Below are positions 32,557 to 43,695 of a stretch of DNA of 64,000 nucleotides, one piece after another. The position numbers and the translations under genes are program-made. Each line of letters begins with the position of its first letter. The first letter of the stretch is position 1. Source of the stretch: Branchipolynoe longqiensis (taxonomy: Eukaryota; Annelida; Polychaeta; Phyllodocida; Polynoidae); NCBI GenBank assembly GCA_030323885.1, contig CM059193.1, positions 53,906,749 to 53,970,748 of the forward strand. Direction: 5' to 3'. Under the pieces are notes generated by a model. It had not been told where the DNA came from and ran no database searches. It was given only the letters and a program-made list of their open reading frames with translations.

Positions 32557-34315
32557 GTGATAGGCCCTACATCACCTTTCGAATATAAATTACACGTGTT
32601 GCAGAATTGGCCGACTTTAAATGATAAAATTACGACTTTTGAAGATAATGATAATAATAATGCCTTTAAAAAATATGCATCTATTTTTAAGGAAGTAAGA
32701 GCTTCTGGTCTCCCTAATTATCTGTCGGCAAAAATACCTGTTCCGTCTGGACTGTTGATAAAAAATTGGAAGACATTATTAGTAGGCTATAGTGATGTAG
32801 ATATTATACCATTTTTAGAATTTGGCTGGCACTTCTGTCCCAATTCCAACTGCTGTTAACCATGCCCGCTCTAAGGAAGACCTTTTTTGGATCGACAATT
32901 ATGTACGGACTGAATTGTCCCACAATGCACTGTTGGGGCCGTTCAATGATCCTCCTTTTTGTCCGTGGGCACAAGTTAGTCCTATTATGACCCGCCCCAA
33001 GAAAAATACTGATGAACGTAGAATTATAGTTGATCTTAGTTTTCCGAAGGGGTGTAGTGTTAATTCAGGAATTAACAAAGGGTTTTATCAGGGGAAACCT
33101 TACAAATATAATTTGCCGACAATCATGTCGTTAGCTAGGCAAGTTACTAAATTGGGAAATGACTGTTACATGTGGTCTATTGACCTTTCTAGGGAGTACA
33201 GGCAATTAAGAACCTGCCCCTTAAGTGTGCCTTTATTTGGTATTAAAGTTAATAATAAATTTTATTTTGACATTGCTCCGCCGCTTGGCTGCAGGACGTC
33301 CAGCATGGCCTGTGCCCGGACTACAGCCGCGGTGGTGCACTTGATGACAAAAATGGGTTTCTTTGCATTATGTTTTTTAGACGATTTTGTAGGTGTAGAG
33401 GAGACATTGGAGACGGCACAACAAGCAAATGCTTACATTCTGCAGTTGACTAAAGTTCTAGGTTTGAAACGGTCTATTAAAAAGTGTGTCCCTCCTACAC
33501 AAATATTAATTTGGCTGGGTTATGAGTTGAATTCGGAAAGTATGCTTATATGTATCCCTGATGAAAAATTGTTAGATATTTTATTGGAATGCCATAAATG
33601 GGTAGTTGGGTGGTTGGTCACTAGGAAAAATGTTCAAAGATTGGTAGGGCACTTGCAATTTATTTCTAAATGTGTGACACCGGCACAAATTTTTATGAAT
33701 AGGATTTTGGACTTTCTTAGGGATACCCCATTTTTAGGAAAAGTTGTAGTCACACAAAACTTGGTTAGAGACATATCTTGGTTCCTACGTTTTGCAGAAG
33801 GTCATAATAAACTTGTCTTGTTACAGCATCTTCCTGACAAAAAGTGGATAATCGAGTGCGATTCATCTTTGTATGGAGGGGGTGCGTTCAGTCCAACACA
33901 TTTTTATTCTAATTATTACACCACTCTATTTCTGAAGAATGGTTTTCATATTGCTCAGTTAGAAGCAATAAACTTGGTGGTAGCCTTAAAAAATTTGTCA
34001 CCCCCTGACCCTCATTTGTATCAAATTATCATTAATACAGATAATGCTGCATCCCAACAGGTGCTATCTTCTGGTGCCGGAAAGGATCCTGTCTTGTGCG
34101 CCTGTGCCCGGGAGATCTGGAGGTTCGCCGCCACATACACCTGTATGGTACAGGTGATTCACAAGCCGGGGAAGGATCTGGTACTGGCAGATGCCCTAAG
34201 TAGGTTGTTTTTTTATAGTAAATTTAAACGCATCGCCGACAAATTGTGTCGGCAGAAATTGTTGACTAAAATAAATGTCTCTCATGACGATCATGTACTA
34301 GATTTGTCTTTATGA
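32557..34315 (+). pseudogene. N3 reverse transcriptase and RNase H
   Basis: The frame 32557-32859 gives the RT N-terminal extension (KIPVPSGLLIKNWKTLL). A frameshift near 32822 leads into a 490-codon open frame: RRIIVDLSFPKGCSVNSGI, MWSIDLSREYRQLRTCPLS, catalytic CFLDDFVGVEE, then RNase H with WIIECDSSLYGGGAF, IAQLEAINLVVAL, INTDNAASQQVL and LVLADALSRL. All RNase H acidic residues are visible. Apart from one frameshift the protein looks intact. Confidence 0.88.
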
Positions 34316-34505
34316 CGCTCTGCCAGTTGATAATTATGTTTGTTGCCTTTATCAACTTGCAGAGGATAAGCGCGCATTAGTGGGACGACTAAGTGTGTAC
34401 TTTTCGGCGGGACTAACGGCTGGGACCTGGAATAATAAAAGGGTACAGTTTGGGGAGTATCTTGGGTTTTGCAAAAGAATCGGAGATAACCAAAAAAAAT
34501 AATAA

Positions 34506-35137
34506 ATGAAGGCGGTAATGTTATATACTTTACATCTAAATGATAAACTGAATACTGAAGGTGCTGTAAGAAATTACATGAGTGGGGCCAGGTCATGGGT
34601 AAGACTATTTAAAGGTACTACTGAAGCATTTGATTGTTATGCGCTATCACTAATTAAAGCTGGCATATATAAGTTAAAAAAACAATACCGTAAAGAGGGC
34701 ATTTCCCTTGAAGACCAAGCACATTAAAATGATGATTTTGAAATTCAAAAAGATTGGAGATGATGGACTGGTGTTACTTGTTGCTTTGCTAATAGGGTAC
34801 CTTTGCCGAATTTGTTTTATTCCGAGGTGACGGCAGCTGACGGTCACATGCTGCTCGGTAGGGACATCAAGGCACACAACACACACCTGACGATCATAGT
34901 CAGAACCACAAAGACCACACACAAGCCTGAGGACGCGTACAGCATCGATCTACCAGCATGGTCGAACCACACCTTCTGCCCGGTGTACGCGTGGAACAAG
35001 TACACTAGCCTGAAGGCGACGCATGAGGGCGCCCCAGCGTTCATGTTGAACAATGGCCTTCCCCTGACTGCTACAGTGTTTAACAAGTGCATGCAAGCTG
35101 CACTGAAAGCATGTGGACTCCCTTGGTGGCCGCTAGT
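34506..35137 (+). pseudogene. N3 tyrosine recombinase, N-terminal and central part
   Basis: Core-binding domain (GAVRNYMSGARSWVRLFKG, LSLIKAGIYKLKKQYRKEG), then the catalytic domain in other frames (LVLLVALLIGYLCR, VTAADGHMLLGRD, FNKCMQAALKACGLPW). It stops at 35137, where the G2 LTR begins. A stop follows at 34725, so several frame changes are needed. Confidence 0.7.
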
Positions 35138-35301
35138 TGTCATATATGTACATGTATTGAGGGGAGAACATTCCCGTGACACACGGGGGGGAATAAACCA
35201 CTCTCTACTCAACACACAACGTGTACGGATGTCCATCTTGTATCACTCTTACATGCTCAACACACAACGTGTACGGACGTCCATCTTGTATCACTCTTAC
35301 A
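35138..35301 (+). repeat. G2 5' LTR with tail duplication
   Basis: The last 48 bp (CTCAACACACAACGTGTACG ... CACTCTTACA) occur twice in tandem with one difference. Total 164 bp against 120 bp in the 3' LTR. Confidence 0.93.
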
Positions 35302-35311
35302 TGGTGTCAGA
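35302..35311 (+). other. G2 primer-binding site
   Basis: TGGTGTCAGA directly after the 5' LTR, as in G1 and G3. Confidence 0.85.
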
Positions 35312-35317
35312 TGTAAA

Positions 35318-36552
35318 ATGGTTGACTCAAGTACCACAACATCTCTGACTGGCCTCAGACCACCAGGCCCACTAATTCTCAACAAAAATGCAGCCAGTAA
35401 TTGGAAAATATGGTACTGGGCCTACAAAATTTATGCCACGGCAGCGGGAGTCACTACCAAACCGGAGGACGTACAATGCTGCATATTCCTGCACGTGGCT
35501 GGGCAGGAAGCTCAGAAAGTGCACGCTACTTTCCAATTCACACACAGCGAGGAGGACAAGATGGAGCCATTGTTAAATGCGTTTCGTGAATACTGCACAG
35601 GCAGAGCCAACATAATTATCACGAGATATCGGTTCAACACACGCAACCAGACCACGGAGGATACGGCCACTTACATCACCACCCTCCGTGACCGGGTGAC
35701 AGACTGTCAATATGGGGAGATGGAAGAGATCCTGCTACGCGACAGGATAGTAGCAGGCGTCCGCAACATGGAACTACGGGACAAACTAATCCAAACGGCT
35801 GACCTAACACTGCAAAAGGGCCTGGAGATATGTCAACTAAGTGAGTTCAAAGCCAGGCATTTGGAGGAGAAACAAGACGAGCTATCCCAAGAAGTGGAAG
35901 CCATTGCAGCCAGGGATGCCGGTGCCTGGTCGCGACCACCCACCAAACCAGGAGTGCCATCTTGGAATCAGCGTGGCAGGTACGACAACAACACAGCCCG
36001 CAACATGTGCGGCAACTGCGGGTTCGAGCACCGCAGAGGAGTATGTGCAGCACGCGGGAAAACATGCAACTCATGTCGTAAATTAGGACACTTTGCGAGT
36101 GTGTGCCGAAGCAAGCCAACGCCAGTCCATGGAGTTACGTGGGATCATCAGGACAGACAACCAGACAGGGAACAACGGGGAGCAGCCATTGCCCTAATGG
36201 ATCAGCTGGACGCGGACCTGTTCGTCGGGTCCATGGGCAATGATCACGACGATCAAGAGGAGACATGGCACAAAGACCTTCGCGTGGAGGATCGAGTCAT
36301 CCGATTCAAGTTGGATACAGGCTCGCAAGCCAACCTGATCCCCAGGAAAATCTTCGACCAACTAAAAGAAGTGATGCTAACGGCGCGAAAATGTCGACTC
36401 ATCACATACTCCGGACACAAGATCATCCCTGACGGCGAGACAAACCTGAACATCAATGGACATCAACTGAGGTTCCAGGTGGTGCAGCAGGGTGACCCGA
36501 TCCTGGGACAGCGAGCGTGTACCCAGTTACGGATTTTAGCCAGGGTCGATGA
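35318..36552 (+). CDS. G2 gag and protease
   Basis: ATG 35318 is 6 bases after the primer site. Gag domain (WKIWYWAYKIYATAAGVTTK, QCCIFLHVAGQEAQKV), zinc knuckle (CNSCRKLGHFASVC), then aspartic protease (FKLDTGSQANLIP) and the typical HQLRFQVV...DPILGQRAC stretch. The frame is open for over 400 codons until the T/G block. It aligns with G1 throughout. Confidence 0.92.
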
Positions 36553-36555
36553 GTG

Positions 36556-36557
36556 GG

Positions 36558-36590
<33 letters not shown>

Positions 36591-36606
36591 CCCACCCCCT
36601 TTTTTT

Positions 36607-36687
<81 letters not shown>

Positions 36688-36787
36688 GGGGGGGGGGGCG
36701 CTCTCGGGGCCCCACGGGGGGGGGGGGGGGGCCCCCCCCCCCCCCCCCCCCTGTGGGGGGGGGGGGGGGCGGGGGGGGGGGGGGGGG
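36556..36787. other. Poly-T/poly-G/poly-C block, probable assembly artefact
   Basis: About 30 Ts, then more than 130 bases that are almost all G with a C run near 36731-36751. It sits exactly where G1 has ordinary protease-RT linker coding sequence. Such composition is unlike anything nearby, and it replaces the expected coding sequence. Confidence 0.8.
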
Positions 36788-38595
36788 AGATAACAGAAAA
36801 GGCAGGAACTCAGGGATCGCTCAGTGAACGTGCGGACAAAATGGTGAGCAAATACTCTGATGTGTTTACTGGGCTAGGCCTAATAAAAACTGATGCTGTA
36901 ATATACACTGATCCACTGATCATAGAGCAACACGAGCCCACAAAATGGGTGAACTCTATCACCATTGTACGCAAACCGAATAAGTTAAGAATTTGTCTCG
37001 ACCCCACGAAGTTCAACAAAGCGATCATGAGAGGCCCCTACCCCAGTAAGACTATCGATGAAGTTTTAGCCAACACTGCCCATGCAAAATACTTTTCTGT
37101 GTTAGACACAAAGTCAGGGTACTGGCAGATCGAGCTTAGCAAAGAAAGTTCACTCCTCTGCACATTCAACACCCCCTGGGGGCGGTTTAGATATACCTTC
37201 GGCATTAAGACAGCCGGGGATATCTTTATCGAGGAGATGCAGCGCATTATGGGGGATCTGCCAGGTGTAGGGGTGGTGACGGACGACATATTGATATACG
37301 GGTCCACGATAGAGGAGCACAACAGCAGGTTGCAAGCAGTACTGGAGCGGGCAAGATCAGTCAACTTAAGACTTAACTCTGACAAAACTAAGATATGCCA
37401 AACACGAGTTTCATATGTAGGCCATTTGCTCACACAAGATGGAGTAAAACCAGACCCCTCTCGAGTTAAAGCGATCATACACATGCCCACTCCACACGAC
37501 AAACCCAGCGTGCAGCGATTTCTCGGCATGATCGGATATGTGCAAAAGTTCATTCCGAACATGTCAGAAATCGCTAAACCTTTACGAACGTTGCTGGCGA
37601 AAGATGTGGCGTGGCACTGGCAAGCAGAGCAAGAAAGCTCTTTCAGAACCTTAAAACAAAAACTGAGAAACACTCCAGTCCTAGCCTACTATGATGTAAA
37701 CAAAGCAATCGTCATCCAAGTGGATGCCTGCCAATTAGGGCTGGGGGCCGTGCTGTTACAGAGCGGAAAGCCGGTAGCGATGGCATCCAGAGCACTCGAT
37801 CACGCACAATCCAATTATGCGGTGATCGAGAAAGAAATGCTAGCCATTTGCTTTGGATGCCAGCGATTCCACGAATACACATATGGTAAAAAGATAAAAA
37901 TTGAGACCGATCACAAACCCCTCATTTCGATAATGGAGAAGCCCATTCACAAATTATCTGCACGCATGCAGCGTATGCGCATGCGCCTATTGAATTATAA
38001 TGTAGTGTTGACACACATAAAAGGGGTTCACCTTTTTTTTGCAGACGCACTTTCCCGAGCGCACAGTGACACACTAGAGCCCAGCTGCCTGTTTGATGAT
38101 GAAGTCAGCGTGGCATCAGTCACAGCCACGTCAGACATAATGACAGAGATACAAGAGGTTGAGACAGACGATGACATGAAACAACTAAAACAATACATAA
38201 ACGACGGATGGCCAATGTCAGACATGAACACGACAGCAGTGTTAATCCCATACAAAGCACATAAAGATGATCTGACGATCGAAAATAATAAAATAATGAA
38301 AGGCAACAGACTAATCATCCCCAAAAACACACGCAAAAAAATCATCGAAATCCTTCACGAAACATACTTAGGGATCACCAAAACAAAACAATTAGCACGT
38401 GACACCGTATTTTGGCCCAACATTGACATGCAGATAGTCCAAAGAATAGAACAATGCACAACATGCCAAGCGAACAGGAAACAACTACACCACGAGCCAT
38501 TAATAAGTCACCAAATACCAAACCGTCCATACGAAAAAATAGGGACGGATCTGTTCGAATTAGACCATGAACAGACCATGAACAGTACATCATAA
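36788..38595 (+). pseudogene. G2 RT, RNase H and integrase N-terminus
   Basis: RT has FSVLDTKSGYWQIELSKES and VVTDDILIYG. Compared with G1, about 30 residues before QHEPTKWVNSI and three residues in RFRYTFGIK are missing in frame. RNase H: VIQVDACQLGLGAVLLQ, HLFFADALSRAH. Integrase zinc domain ILHETYLG ... CTTCQANR has Tyr at the second His. The frame breaks at 38568-38589, where ACCATGAACAG is tandemly duplicated. Confidence 0.9.
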
Positions 38596-39488
38596 CAGTA
38601 GATTATTATTCTAAATACCCCGAAGTGACACTATTAAACAACACGTCATCTCACAACATAATTAAGGCCCTTAAAGAAAACTTTGCACGACACGGGATAC
38701 CACAAACAGTAGTCTCAGATAATGGCCCACAGTTTAGAAGCAAGAGAATATACCGCATTCGCAAAACACTACAACTTCACACCAGTTTACTCTAGTCCAC
38801 AATTTCTCCAAAGCAATGGCCAGATCGAGAGGTTCGTCCAAACCATAAAGAACATGATGATAAAATGCAAAGCACAAAATCGGGACGTAGAATTAGCGTC
38901 ACACTAAACGCATCCCCAGCTCAGCTCCTAATGAGCCGGCGGCTCAGGTCGAGAGTCCCAACGCACCCGATGAACCTCAAACCCAAAACACAAACAAACA
39001 AAACACAGCTGATCAACAAAACACAACAACAACAAAAATACTACCACGACATCAGATCAGGACGACCACACAAACAATTAAAAGCAGGCGACAAGGTCCG
39101 ATATCAAAATCACAAAAAACAATGGGTCCCAGGCACAATCACCGGCACCAAAGGACCGACAGGCCGAGAATACCAAATAAGAAAACCAGACAACAATCAC
39201 ATAAACAGAAACCACATCCACCTAATGAAAACACCTGACGAAGAATACCTAACCGATATAGCCCCAGACATTAGACAAACAGAACAAAACAGACCACAGG
39301 ACAGTCAAGAAAATGACAAACAACCATCAGAACCAGAGCAAATGATCGAAACACAACAGCCTATAGCTCCGCAACCAAAAGTATCAAGATACGGACGAAC
39401 CATACGGCCAGTCGTAAGACTTGACCTTAGCGAGGCAACCATGCGAACACACTGTTACAAAATAAGCGAACAGGCTATTTGTAGTTGA
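38590..39488 (+). pseudogene. G2 integrase core and C-terminal tail
   Basis: The catalytic core retains all three acids over several frames: GTDLFEL (just upstream), VVSDNGPQF and SNGQIERFVQTIK. The next frame (38865-39488) encodes the end of the core, a GPY/F-like module (GDKVRYQNHKKQWVPGTI) and a Gln/Pro-rich tail. At least two further frameshifts lie near 38735 and 38890. Confidence 0.83.
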
Positions 39489-39703
39489 TTGAAATTACAT
39501 AAAGTGTATAAAATGTATGTTGATGAATGTGATCGAGGTCACAGGAACACTCTCACACTAGGATACATGTCGTTAAAGTTCAACATTCGAAACCCTAAAA
39601 GTTCACAAAAGATCATATCAATATAATTGTACGTTCTAGAATTAAGGTGTTAAGGACAACGAAATCCACATGTGTGTCCTTTATTACCTCGCAAGAGGGG
39701 AGA

Positions 39704-39823
39704 TGTCATATATGTACATGTATGGAGGGGAGAACATTCCCGTGACACACAGGGGGGGGGGAATAAACCACTCTCTACTCAACACACAACGTGTACGGAT
39801 GTCCATCTTGTATCACTCTTACA
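39704..39823 (+). repeat. G2 3' LTR
   Basis: TGTCATATATGTACATG ... CACTCTTACA, 120 bp, with a longer G run than the 5' copy. Confidence 0.93.
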
Positions 39824-39828
39824 CTAGT

Positions 39829-39958
39829 GACTTGCCATAGCCTACGGCGCGGGGGAGCACAAGAATACGCAAGAGTGGGCATGCCATTAGAGTCCATAAA
39901 AACAGTCGGTAGATGGAAATCTAACAGTGTGTTTAATTATGTAAATAAAAATGTTTTT
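39829..39958 (+). pseudogene. N3 tyrosine recombinase, C-terminal part
   Basis: Directly after the CTAGT duplication of G2 the frame reads CHSLRRGGAQEYARVGMP (His-x-x-Arg), TVGRWKSN (Trp) and SVFNYVNK (Tyr) and ends in TAG at about 39956. The catalytic residues are kept. Confidence 0.85.
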
Positions 39959-39960
39959 TA

Positions 39961-40012
39961 GGAAGGAACCATTATCTCTTGTGTCCCAATTTGGCTGAGA
40001 GATTATGGTTCC
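39961..40012 (+). repeat. Hairpin after N3 recombinase
   Basis: AAGGAACCATTATCTC and GAGATTATGGTTCCT form a 15-bp stem with an 18-base loop, a few bases beyond the stop codon. It may be a 3' end signal of N3. Confidence 0.55.
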
Positions 40013-40469
40013 TATGTCCCTGATATGAATGTGCTGATTGAAATGATTGTGCGAATGTGTGTGAGTGTGCCAGATGTGAGCTGAACGTGTGACCGTGATC
40101 TGCCCGAGCTGCTGCCTCATGTCGTCTGTCCAAGTTGCCTCAAATGAAATTATACAGTATCTTCAGAAATGTATCATACATCATCATATATCATATGATA
40201 GTAAGTCATAGATATAACCTGCACATAAGTAATGAAATAATGAAATAGTAAAATGCTACCTAATAGATGACTGCATATAAGTAATGATCACTAGGAAATG
40301 ATAAAGGCACAGGTTGTACTACCTGTGGAATTTAGAGTAATAATAGCTAAATAGCCCCAATTGTACTATTGGTGATAGCTCCTATAATTATGTTCACAAA
40401 GGTGTAGGAAACAAGGCTGCTGTGAAAATTTATTAAGCCTGATTAATAAATTTATTAGCCCAAAAAGAA
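40013..40469. other. No gene recognised
   Basis: AT-rich junction zone between N3 and N4; limits of both elements are uncertain here. Confidence 0.4.
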
Positions 40470-40485
40470 TTATCTGTGCCTGGTT

Positions 40486-41075
40486 TTGAATTACCATAAA
40501 TTGCGGTCACCTACCCAGTGCGCACGATTTTTAGGAATAGAAATCGATACAATTGCCTTACAGCTTAGATTACCCCACGACAAGATAGAGAAATTGAAAG
40601 TCCAGCTACGTCCATTTATGGAGATGCGTAAGGCGACAAGAAAGCAGCTTGAGCAGCTAGCGGGTCGGCTGGCGCATTGCGCCATGGTCATTAGAGGTGG
40701 GCGCTCGTTCTGCAGTCGGATTTACGACGGGATGGCGACACTGAAGTTACCTTATTTTAAATTGCGGCTGACTAAGAAATTCCGAGAAGAAATAGGCTGG
40801 TGGTTGGATTTTATAGATCAGTTTAACGGTTTCGCCAAAATTCTCGGTCACCACGCGCCAGTAGTAGCTATATATTCAGATGCGTCAAATTATGGATTTG
40901 GCGCCATTCATGCGGACGACTGGTTTGCCGGTGTGTTTGAAGACGCCGATGCGTTAAATCTAGAAGCAAGTTTGGGCCATCATTTCACGCCCTCGGACCC
41001 AGCCTGTGCGTCAGCTCATATTAATGTGAAGGAGATGTGGGCTGCCATTACGGCTTCCCTTTATGCGCCTGAATA
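40486..41075 (+). pseudogene. N4 RT thumb and RNase H
   Basis: CARFLGIEIDTIALQLRLP is the RT thumb block, as in N2 (KMRFLGIDIETI). RNase H: VVAIYSDASNYGFGAIHADD and HINVKEMWAAITAS. The catalytic RT palm lies upstream and is absent. The ORF is intact until the LINE junction near 41075. Confidence 0.85.
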
Positions 41076-42556
41076 GCAAGGCCTCATCCACATTATACTC
41101 AGCATTCAGGAACTTCCATGTGTTGATCATGTCCCCACGAAATCTTCTGTATGTGAGGCTTGGTAACTTGAGTCTCCTGAGTCTGTCTGGATAACTAAGG
41201 TCCTTCAGATGTGGCACTAGCTTAGTTAACCTTCTCTGAACAGCTTCAATGGATTTAATATCCTTCTTCAACGTTGGGTGCCATATAGTGACTCCATACT
41301 CTAGTATTGGCCGTACTTGGCTCTTGTACAATGTGATCAGCATCTTTTCGTCCAAGTATTTGAAGGTTCTGCGAATCATTCCCACAATCTTATTAGCTTT
41401 GGATACGGTTTGTTGTATGTGCTGGGAGAAACTTAGCCTATTGTCTACAAATACTCCTAAATCTTTCTCTACCTCACTCTCTTCGAGATTTAGTGGCTGG
41501 CCAGTAGAATTTTCATGCATAAAATATGTATAGTCTGGGTGGTGTCTCCCTATTCGCATGACCTGGCATTTTTTCAGATGGAACTTCATCTGCCACTGCT
41601 TGGCCCAATTCTCCATTTCCAGCAGGTCCTTTTGCAGATCAGCACAGTCTTCCGTGGAATTCACAATTCTGTAGATCTTTGCGTCATCTGCAAATAATTT
41701 TATCCCACATGATACAATCTCTGGCAGGTCATTGATGAAAATGACAAACAGAATAGGACCCAGGACGCTCCCTTGAGGTATCCCACTGAGAACCTCTTTG
41801 AAGGAAGATTTACTGCCATTTACTACGACTTGCTGTTTCCTTCCAGTCAAAAGACTTTGGATCCATCTCAGAGTATTTCCTTCGATGCCATAGTTTTGTA
41901 ACTTGGTAGCTAGCCTCTGGTGGGGGACAGTATCAAATGCCTTCATGAAATCTAAGTATATAGTATCTAGTGATTCCCCCCTATCCATTGCGTCGGTCCA
42001 TATTTCCAAAGTTTCTAGTAGCTGCGTAACTGTTGATTTCTTTGGTAGAAACCCATGTTGGTGGTCCGACATCAATTTGTTCTCTAGCATATGGCTTAGC
42101 ATGTGCTCTCTGATGATACTTTCCATTACTTTGCATACTATAGATGTGAGGCTTACTGGCCTATAATTTGCTGGAGAATGCCGGTTTCCTTTTTTGAAAA
42201 TTGGGATAACATTTGCTATTTTCCATTCGTTGGGTAGGCAACCAGATTCAAATGACTTATTGAAAATTATAGCAAGTGGTTTTGCAAGCACCACACTCAA
42301 TTCCTTCAGCACTTTTGGATGTACTCCGTCAGGTCCAGGTGATTTGCCTGTTTTGAGTTTGTCCAGCTTTTTTTTAACAATGTCTGGTGTGAATAACACT
42401 TCAGGGAAGTCCTTCACCAATTTGCATTTCTGTACCAGGGGTACTGTGTTAACATCCTCTCTAGTGAAAACTCCTGAGAAAAATCGACGGACTGGATTAT
42501 ACAATTATTTTGGCTGTGTTGTCAGTATAATTTTGAGGTCTCCTCTGCACATCTCC
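41076..42556 (-). mobile_element. LINE fragment (CR1/Rex1-like RT)
   Basis: The fragment encodes an almost intact RT domain on the minus strand (about 42504-41080). KTGKSPGPDGVHPKVLKE, NYRPVSLTSIVCKVMESII, GIPQGSVLGPILFVIFIND and catalytic LFADDAKIY mark a non-LTR RT. The endonuclease and the 3' end are absent. The last residues of the apparent ORF are read into N4 DNA. About 70 residues of N4 RNase H are lost at the site, so the insertion came with a deletion, and no target duplication was seen. Confidence 0.85.
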
Positions 42557-42605
42557 CTGGGGACAAGAATAAGATTTGTGATGCATTGAGCAGACCACTG
42601 TTTCA
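42557..42605 (+). pseudogene. N4 RNase H end
   Basis: The plus frame after the LINE reads KICDALSRPLFH, equivalent to N2 ITCDALSRLGD. Confidence 0.65.
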
Positions 42606-42728
42606 TTGAGATCAGCAATGCAAGCTGAGTTGCCTAGACATATGTGTTGCCACTATTTATTTAACATCGATTAATGGTGTTGTTTTTTTAGATCTCCAAC
42701 ACAACATGAGGAAACTTCAATCGCATTA

Positions 42729-42758
42729 CTACGTGTCAAACTCGAAGTTGACACGTAG
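42729..42758. repeat. Short perfect hairpin
   Basis: CTACGTGTCAA and its complement TTGACACGTAG separated by 8 bases, in the RNase H-recombinase linker of N4. Confidence 0.75.
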
Positions 42759-42778
42759 CATGCAGGTCCGGCCCTAAA

Positions 42779-43263
42779 TGAGGTTCATAGATTCATTTCC
42801 GGGACACCTGGTTCCCACCCCTTGTTCGTCGACACAGGTGGCACTGTATATTACCTGGTTGTCAGGAATTTTGAAATATTCATCAATTACTAATTATTTG
42901 AGTGGCCTAATTTTTTTTTTTTAATCACAGGATGTGGAACCTATTGATTATACTTCTTATATTGTTAAGACGGTTTTGGGGGGAGCTAAGCACAAGTTGG
43001 GCTGCGAAGTCCGCAGGGCTGCTCCTCTGCTTCTTAAACAATTACTATTGATGTTCTCCTTATTTTCCAACACGTTGGGCCACACTGCCACCAGGGCAGC
43101 ACTATTGACGGCATTTAGGGGGTTGTTATGAAAGTGTCAAATAACACATTCGGAATCGATGCTGCTGCATAAGGATATCGCGTTTCACGATTGGGGTGCC
43201 ATGTTAACTATACGTAAATCAAAAACTATTCAATTTAGTCAGCGGAAGCTGTTAATTCTGATT
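42779..43263 (+). pseudogene. N4 tyrosine recombinase, first part
   Basis: It aligns with N2: VALYITWLSGILKYSSITNY, RAALLTAFRGLL then KCQITHSES. The codon expected for catalytic Arg I is TGA at 43129-43131. Then HDWGAMLTIRKSKTIQFSQR. It is cut at 43263 by a SINE. Confidence 0.8.
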
Positions 43264-43275
43264 ACCAGGGTTGTG
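43264..43275. repeat. 12-bp target-site duplication (left)
   Basis: ACCAGGGTTGTG, repeated at 43684-43695. Confidence 0.88.
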
Positions 43276-43683
43276 TGGTGTTCTCTGTGGCGGAGTGGTT
43301 AGAGTGTCTGACTTTTTTCTAGGTCGGATGCCTGATCTGAGGGTCGGTGGTTCGAGTCCCTGTGCCCCCCCCCCGACCTCTGCCAATTTGGATTTCCACC
43401 GCTGTGTATAACTTACAGCATCATCAAAGGCTGGTGGCTCTCATACCATGTCTATGTGGTATGGGAGGTTAAAAATCCCTTGGGTCGGTAAAAGTGTAGG
43501 CCTGTGCTTTCTATCGACAAACTGGCCACAGCAGGAGCGTCCACATCGTGGCCCTGGGAATCAGCTATCTGATTGCAAATCCTGCTACCACCACCCACCA
43601 CCAAGAGCACGTCCCACGAATAAAGATCATACCTCTGCTCGAAAATCCCTTGAGATAACTGGTGGAAGGACACGATGAAGAAG
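43276..43683 (+). mobile_element. Ser/Leu-tRNA-like SINE in N4 recombinase
   Basis: The tRNA-like head has TGGCGGAGTGGTTAGAG as A box, a long variable arm and GGTGGTTCGAGTCCC as B box. The body is unrelated to the other SINE families here. The 12-bp flanking repeat shows LINE-style retrotransposition. Confidence 0.85.
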
Positions 43684-43695
43684 ACCAGGGTTGTG

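Larger units (their letters stand above)
35138..39823 (+). mobile_element. Ty3/Gypsy LTR retrotransposon G2
   Basis: 5' LTR 35138-35301, 3' LTR 39704-39823, flanking duplication CTAGT (35133-35137, 39824-39828). The primer site TGGTGTCAGA abuts the 5' LTR and a purine tract (GCAAGAGGGGAGA) abuts the 3' LTR. The 5' LTR carries an extra 48-bp duplication of its own tail. Same family group as G1 and G3. A 230-bp block of T and G runs (36556-36787) interrupts pol. Confidence 0.95.
30841..40012 (+). mobile_element. Ngaro-like YR retrotransposon N3, split by G2
   Basis: The order is gag-like ORF (30905-31250), long central ORFs, RT with RNase H (32557-34315), recombinase (34506-35137 and 39829-39958), then a hairpin. 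The element is interrupted only by G2. Its RT is closest to that of N1. Both outer limits are approximate, because I could not find split direct repeats. Confidence 0.75.

Noticed and set aside
36549..36830. Gly- and Phe-rich N-terminus on the G2 RT frame
   Set aside because: Translation of T and G runs that are probably artefact; the homologous G1 protein has nothing like it.
41011..41076. Last 20 codons of the LINE ORF
   Set aside because: Read through the junction into the reverse complement of N4 RNase H.
43283..43370. tRNA-Ser/Leu gene candidate
   Set aside because: Part of a 408-bp SINE bounded by a 12-bp target-site duplication.
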